This document shows, one piece after another, positions 59,889-64,000 of a DNA stretch of 64,000 nucleotides (position 1 is the stretch's first letter; the number at the start of each line of letters is the position of its first letter). The DNA comes from Streptomyces formicae (GTDB lineage: Bacteria; Actinomycetota; Actinomycetes; Streptomycetales; Streptomycetaceae): the NCBI RefSeq assembly GCF_022647665.1, contig NZ_CP071872.1, positions 868,001 through 932,000 of the forward strand. Direction: 5' to 3'. The position numbers and the translations under genes were made by a program. The notes beneath the pieces are model-generated. The model did no database searches and had not been told where the DNA came from. It saw only the letters and a list, made by a program, of their open reading frames with translations.

Positions 59889-60608
59889 ATGGGCGAGCCC
59901 GCACCGGGGACCGGCACCCCGGACCACGACCCCGCCGACACCGAGGGCACGACCCCCGCGGCGAACGGGGCGAAGCCGCACGCGGCGAACGGCGCCAAGA
60001 ACGCCAACGGGCAGGCGCCTGCCCGCCCGGGCGCCACCGGCCCGCTCAGCGGGGCCGCACCGGCAGCACCGAAGGACGGACCCGCGCCCGACCGTACGGC
60101 GAACGGCTCGCTCAACGGGGCCGCATCCAAGGACGCACCGGGCCCCGCACCCGCGTCCGGCTCCGCAGCCGTGTCCGGCTCCGTGCCCCCGTCCGGCCCC
60201 CGGACCGGCGCGTCCTCCCGGCGCCCGCCCGCCGTCACCCGTGACACTGCCCGCCCGGAAGGCGGCGGCCGGGCGGCCCCCGGGGACGCCCCGGCGCCCG
60301 CCCGTCAGTGGCCGCTGCTCACCGTGATCGGGCTGGCGGCGCTCGGACTGCTGATCGTCGCCGTGGACCCGTTCGCCCAGGCGTTCCGCGTCGGCACGAT
60401 CCTCGTGGGCGCCGCGCTGCTGACCGGCGCGGTGTTCCGCCGCGTCCTGCCCTCGGTGGGCATGCTCGCGGTGCGCTCGCGCTTCACCGACATGCTCACG
60501 TACGGGCTGCTCGGCACGGTGATCGTGCTGCTCGCCCTGATGGCCCAGCCCCGGCCGTGGCTGGAGATCCCGTTCCTGGAGGACGCGGTCCGCTTCACCG
60601 TGCGCTAG
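59889..60608 (+). CDS. DUF3017 membrane protein
   Basis: 239 residues. The first 140 residues are a Pro/Ala/Gly/Asn-rich disordered region; the C-terminal 100 form three hydrophobic helices (PLLTVIGLAALGLLIVAVDP, FRVGTILVGAALLTGAVFR, YGLLGTVIVLLALMAQP) of the DUF3017 type. It follows folD by 6 bp, so it is co-transcribed. Function unknown. Confidence 0.85.
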   Translation: MGEPAPGTGTPDHDPADTEGTTPAANGAKPHAANGAKNANGQAPARPGATGPLSGAAPAAPKDGPAPDRTANGSLNGAASKDAPGPAPASGSAAVSGSVPPSGPRTGASSRRPPAVTRDTARPEGGGRAAPGDAPAPARQWPLLTVIGLAALGLLIVAVDPFAQAFRVGTILVGAALLTGAVFRRVLPSVGMLAVRSRFTDMLTYGLLGTVIVLLALMAQPRPWLEIPFLEDAVRFTVR

Positions 60609-61055
60609 TCGGTGTCTGACACGGCACAGGACATACGGCCAAAGGGGCAGTGCAGGGCCCGTCCTCTCCCCCGTGGGAGGACGGGCCCCGTCACGTGCAA
60701 CAGCGTCATGGACGTGCCAAACGTGTTCAAGAGCCGCCAGGTGCCTGTGGCACGGAAGTGACCGTTCCGCCACCGTGTGATCGCCGGGCAACGGCTGCGC
60801 AACCGGGCGCGCCCCGCGGCGGGTGGCGGGCGCGGGAGGCGCGCGCGGGGTAACGGGGTAACTCGGAGTAAGGCGGAGCTCCCGAAATGCCCCCGTGCGC
60901 CCCGGACCCGGGAACTGCCATCCTTGCCCTGCGCATCCCTCCGGGCAGTCCGTGACCGAGGGGAGTGGCCGGGCACCTTCGGAGGTCCTCCCACACCCCA
61001 GGGCGCCGGGGGAGCAGGGCACATCAGGCACGTTCGGGGGGACAAGGGGGAGGCA
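60609..61055 (+). other. 447 bp between the folD operon and the XRE gene
   Basis: Apart from the terminator at 60655-60688, no gene is seen. The open frame reaching back to 60777 from the next gene is not protein-like. The promoter for the XRE gene should lie here. Confidence 0.5.
60655..60688 (+). terminator. hairpin terminator of the folD operon
   Basis: A 12 bp stem (60655-60666 with 60677-60688), extendable inside by two pairs, 47 nt after the DUF3017 stop. Confidence 0.75.
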
Positions 61056-62138
61056 ATGCCTCGCTGGAAGGCGCTACCGGAAGAACTCGACCCTCAGGTC
61101 AGGGAGTTCGCCGGTCAGCTGCGCAGGCTCGTCGACCGCAGCGGACTGAGCATCGCCGCCGTCTCCGACCGCACCGGCTACAGCAAGACGTCGTGGGAGC
61201 GCTATCTGAACGGGCGGCTGCTCGCGCCCAAGGGCGCGATCGTCGCGCTCGCCGAGGTGACCGGGACGAACCCGGTCCATCTCCTCACCATGTGGGAGCT
61301 CGCGGAGCGCGCGTGGAGCCGCTCCGAGATGCGCCATGACATGACCATGGAAGCCATCCGGATCTCGCAGGCGCGGGCGGCACTGGGGGAGACCGGGCCG
61401 ACCACCGCCCCCCAGGGCGGGGGACCGCGGACGACGGCTCCCCCGGCCCGACCGGCCGCCGGGCAGGAGAGCGCCGGGCAGGAGAGTGCCGGACCGGGCC
61501 GTTCGCCGTACGTGCCCACGCAGCGCGGCGGCAGCTGGGCCCCGCCTCCCGTGTATCCCGCGTCGCCTCCCGCGTATCCCGCGTCGCCGGGGCACCGCGC
61601 CGCGCCCGGCCGGGGCCCTGACCGGGGCCGCGGGAGGCGCAAGGTGGCCGTCTTCCTCGCGGGCGTCGTCGGCGCCCTCGTCGTGGTCGCGGCGGCCCTG
61701 ATGCTGACGGATCTCGGTGGCGGCGGCAGCGGCGAGGACCCGGGCAAGAACGTCGCCGAGTCACCGGCCGCGTCCCCCACCGCCGGTGATCCGCAACTGC
61801 CCGCAGGAGTGGAGTGCTCCGGCGCCGACTGCACCGGCCAGGACCCCGAGAACATGGGCTGCGGCGGCGAGTTCGCCGCGACCGTGTCGAAGGCGACGGT
61901 CGGTACGGCCCTCGTAGAGGTGCGCTACAGCAGGACGTGCGCGGCCGCGTGGGCCCGTATCACCCGGGCCGCGCCCGGCGACAAGGTCTCGATCACCGCG
62001 GGCGACGCGACCCAGAGCGGACTGGTGAACGCGGACAAGGACGCGTACACCCCGATGGTCGCGGTGGCGTCGGAGTCGGACGCGCAGGCGTGCGCGACGC
62101 TCACGACGGGCACGAAGGGCTGCACGACGGATCAGTGA
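61056..62138 (+). CDS. XRE helix-turn-helix membrane protein with DUF2690 domain
   Basis: 360 residues from ATG 61056 behind AAGGGGGAGG. N-terminal XRE DNA-binding domain (about 10-75: LVDRSGLSIAAVSDRTGYSK ..), a Pro/Tyr/Ala linker with YPASPPAYPASP repeats, one membrane helix (about 190-212), and an extracytoplasmic DUF2690 domain with CSGADCTGQDPENMGCGG and further Cys. The four to six outer cysteines suggest disulfides. The layout suggests a membrane-held DNA-binding sensor. Target unknown. Confidence 0.87.
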   Translation: MPRWKALPEELDPQVREFAGQLRRLVDRSGLSIAAVSDRTGYSKTSWERYLNGRLLAPKGAIVALAEVTGTNPVHLLTMWELAERAWSRSEMRHDMTMEAIRISQARAALGETGPTTAPQGGGPRTTAPPARPAAGQESAGQESAGPGRSPYVPTQRGGSWAPPPVYPASPPAYPASPGHRAAPGRGPDRGRGRRKVAVFLAGVVGALVVVAAALMLTDLGGGGSGEDPGKNVAESPAASPTAGDPQLPAGVECSGADCTGQDPENMGCGGEFAATVSKATVGTALVEVRYSRTCAAAWARITRAAPGDKVSITAGDATQSGLVNADKDAYTPMVAVASESDAQACATLTTGTKGCTTDQ

Positions 62139-62193
62139 CCGGGCCGCGGTCGGCGCCGACCGCGGCCCGTCTGCGGCCGGCCGGCACCAGTGA

Positions 62194-63315
<1,122 letters not shown>

Positions 63316-63358
63316 TCCGACGCCACCCGGAACCGGGTGACACCCGGACGACGGTTCG

Positions 63359-63388
63359 TGGGGCGCTGCGCGGCTGCGTAGCGCCCCA
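63359..63388 (+). terminator. hairpin after mdh
   Basis: A 9 bp stem (63359-63367 with 63380-63388), 12 nt loop, preceded by a 7 bp hairpin at 63324-63339. Confidence 0.6.
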
Positions 63389-63414
63389 CAGTGCTCTCTG
63401 CGAGCCTGGGGCGC

Positions 63415-63948
63415 ATGAGCGAGCACCGAGCCGCCACCCGCCTCGTCCTGCTGCGGCACGCCAAGTCCGCGTGGCCGGACGTCGCGGACCACGACCGTCC
63501 CCTCGCGCCGCGCGGCCGGCGCGACGCCCCGGCCGCCGGACGGCTGCTGCGCGAGCAGGGGTACGTGCCCGACCTCGTCGTCTGCTCGACCGCCCGCCGC
63601 GCCCGCGAGACCTGGGAGCTCGCCGCCGCCGAGCTGGGCACCCGGGTGCCGGTCCGCTACGAGGAGCGCGTGTACGGCGCCGACCCGGCCGAGCTGGCGG
63701 GTGTCCTGCGGGAGCTGCCCGCGGAGGTGGGCACGGCCCTGCTGGTCGGCCACAACCCGGGCATCGAGGATCTGGCGGGCGGACTCACGGGTGAGGACGA
63801 CGGTGATGTGCTCGCCCGGATGACGGAGAAGTTCCCGACGTCGGCCTTCGCGGTGCTCAGCCTCCCGGGCGGCTGGGCGGGGTTCCGTCCCGGCACGGCC
63901 CGGCTGACGGCCTTCGTCGTCGCCAGGGGAAAGAAGCCGGAGAAGTGA
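63415..63948 (+). CDS. SixA-like phosphohistidine phosphatase
   Basis: 177 residues of the histidine phosphatase superfamily. Catalytic His15 in LLRHAKSAW (the RHxKS form typical of SixA), DRPLAPRGRRDA, STARRARET, and the second histidine in VGHNPGIEDL. SixA-type enzymes remove phosphate from phosphohistidine proteins. ATG 63415 is preferred over an in-frame GTG at 63391, which would add eight residues. Substrate unknown. Confidence 0.9.
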   Translation: MSEHRAATRLVLLRHAKSAWPDVADHDRPLAPRGRRDAPAAGRLLREQGYVPDLVVCSTARRARETWELAAAELGTRVPVRYEERVYGADPAELAGVLRELPAEVGTALLVGHNPGIEDLAGGLTGEDDGDVLARMTEKFPTSAFAVLSLPGGWAGFRPGTARLTAFVVARGKKPEK

Positions 63949-64000
63949 ACGAGGCGGCCGGACACAAAGCAGTCCCCGGTAGTCCACGTCGATCCCCGTA

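Noticed and set aside
58089..61031. A 980-codon minus-strand frame covering the RDD gene, folD and beyond
   Set aside because: Only the last 230 codons are protein-like and have a ribosome-binding site; the rest is antisense to folD and DUF3017.

Overview
This window is a 64 kb piece of high-GC actinobacterial chromosome, almost certainly Streptomyces. The reasons are very strong G/C bias at third codon positions, many GTG and some TTG starts, leaderless genes with a TAnnnT-type -10 box 7-9 nt before the start codon, a sortase signal of the LAxTG type, a c-di-AMP riboswitch in front of an NlpC/P60 hydrolase, and a familiar core gene order (guaB3 ... glpD ... Ser/Thr kinases ... guaA ... pcrA ... 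sucCD ... purNH ... folD ... mdh). There is no sign of a prophage, insertion sequence, CRISPR array, tRNA or rRNA; this is core chromosome with short repeat elements sprinkled in it.

Layout. 1-5 kb: 3' end of guaB3, a small membrane protein, a nucleotide-sugar dehydrogenase homologue that lacks the catalytic cysteine, and glpD. 5-14 kb: four consecutive membrane-anchored Ser/Thr kinase genes, the second a pseudokinase. 14-17.5 kb: succinate-semialdehyde dehydrogenase and a GMC-type oxidoreductase. 17.5-20 kb: a sortase-anchored surface protein broken by a one-base frameshift, a probable 59-residue small protein, and a chorismate mutase behind a leaderless aromatic leader peptide and an attenuator hairpin. 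20-24.9 kb: guaA, class II aldolase, two membrane proteins. 24.7-28.5 kb: an envelope-stress-like module (PspC/LiaF-like protein, PspC-containing sensor kinase, LuxR-type regulator). 28.5-37 kb: three cell-wall hydrolases (two NlpC/P60, one M23), one under a ydaO-type c-di-AMP riboswitch, with pcrA helicase between them, then a lipase-like hydrolase. 37.4-47 kb: icmB, then a divergent cluster SWIM - DUF5691 on the minus strand and MmpS-like lipoprotein - MoxR AAA+ - DUF5682 - VWA on the plus strand. 47-49 kb: two repetitive secreted proteins. 49-64 kb: sucCD, a membrane-tethered XRE/sigma-like regulator, DUF6350 protein, purNH, an RDD protein, folD with DUF3017 and XRE/DUF2690 proteins, mdh and a SixA-like phosphatase.

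How the genes work together. Purine synthesis (guaB3, guaA, purN, purH) and its one-carbon supply (folD), and the TCA cycle (sucCD, mdh, with succinate feed-in from the semialdehyde dehydrogenase) form the housekeeping backbone. A second theme is envelope monitoring: four kinases with extracytoplasmic tails, the PspC/histidine kinase/LuxR module, the c-di-AMP-controlled hydrolase and the M23 peptidase. The least understood unit is the SWIM/DUF5691/MoxR/DUF5682/VWA cluster. The signals most worth a second look are that cluster, the chorismate mutase attenuator, the cysteine-less sugar dehydrogenase, the short hairpin element inserted in three reading frames, the small 59-residue ORF, and the surface protein that carries two sorting motifs and a frameshift.
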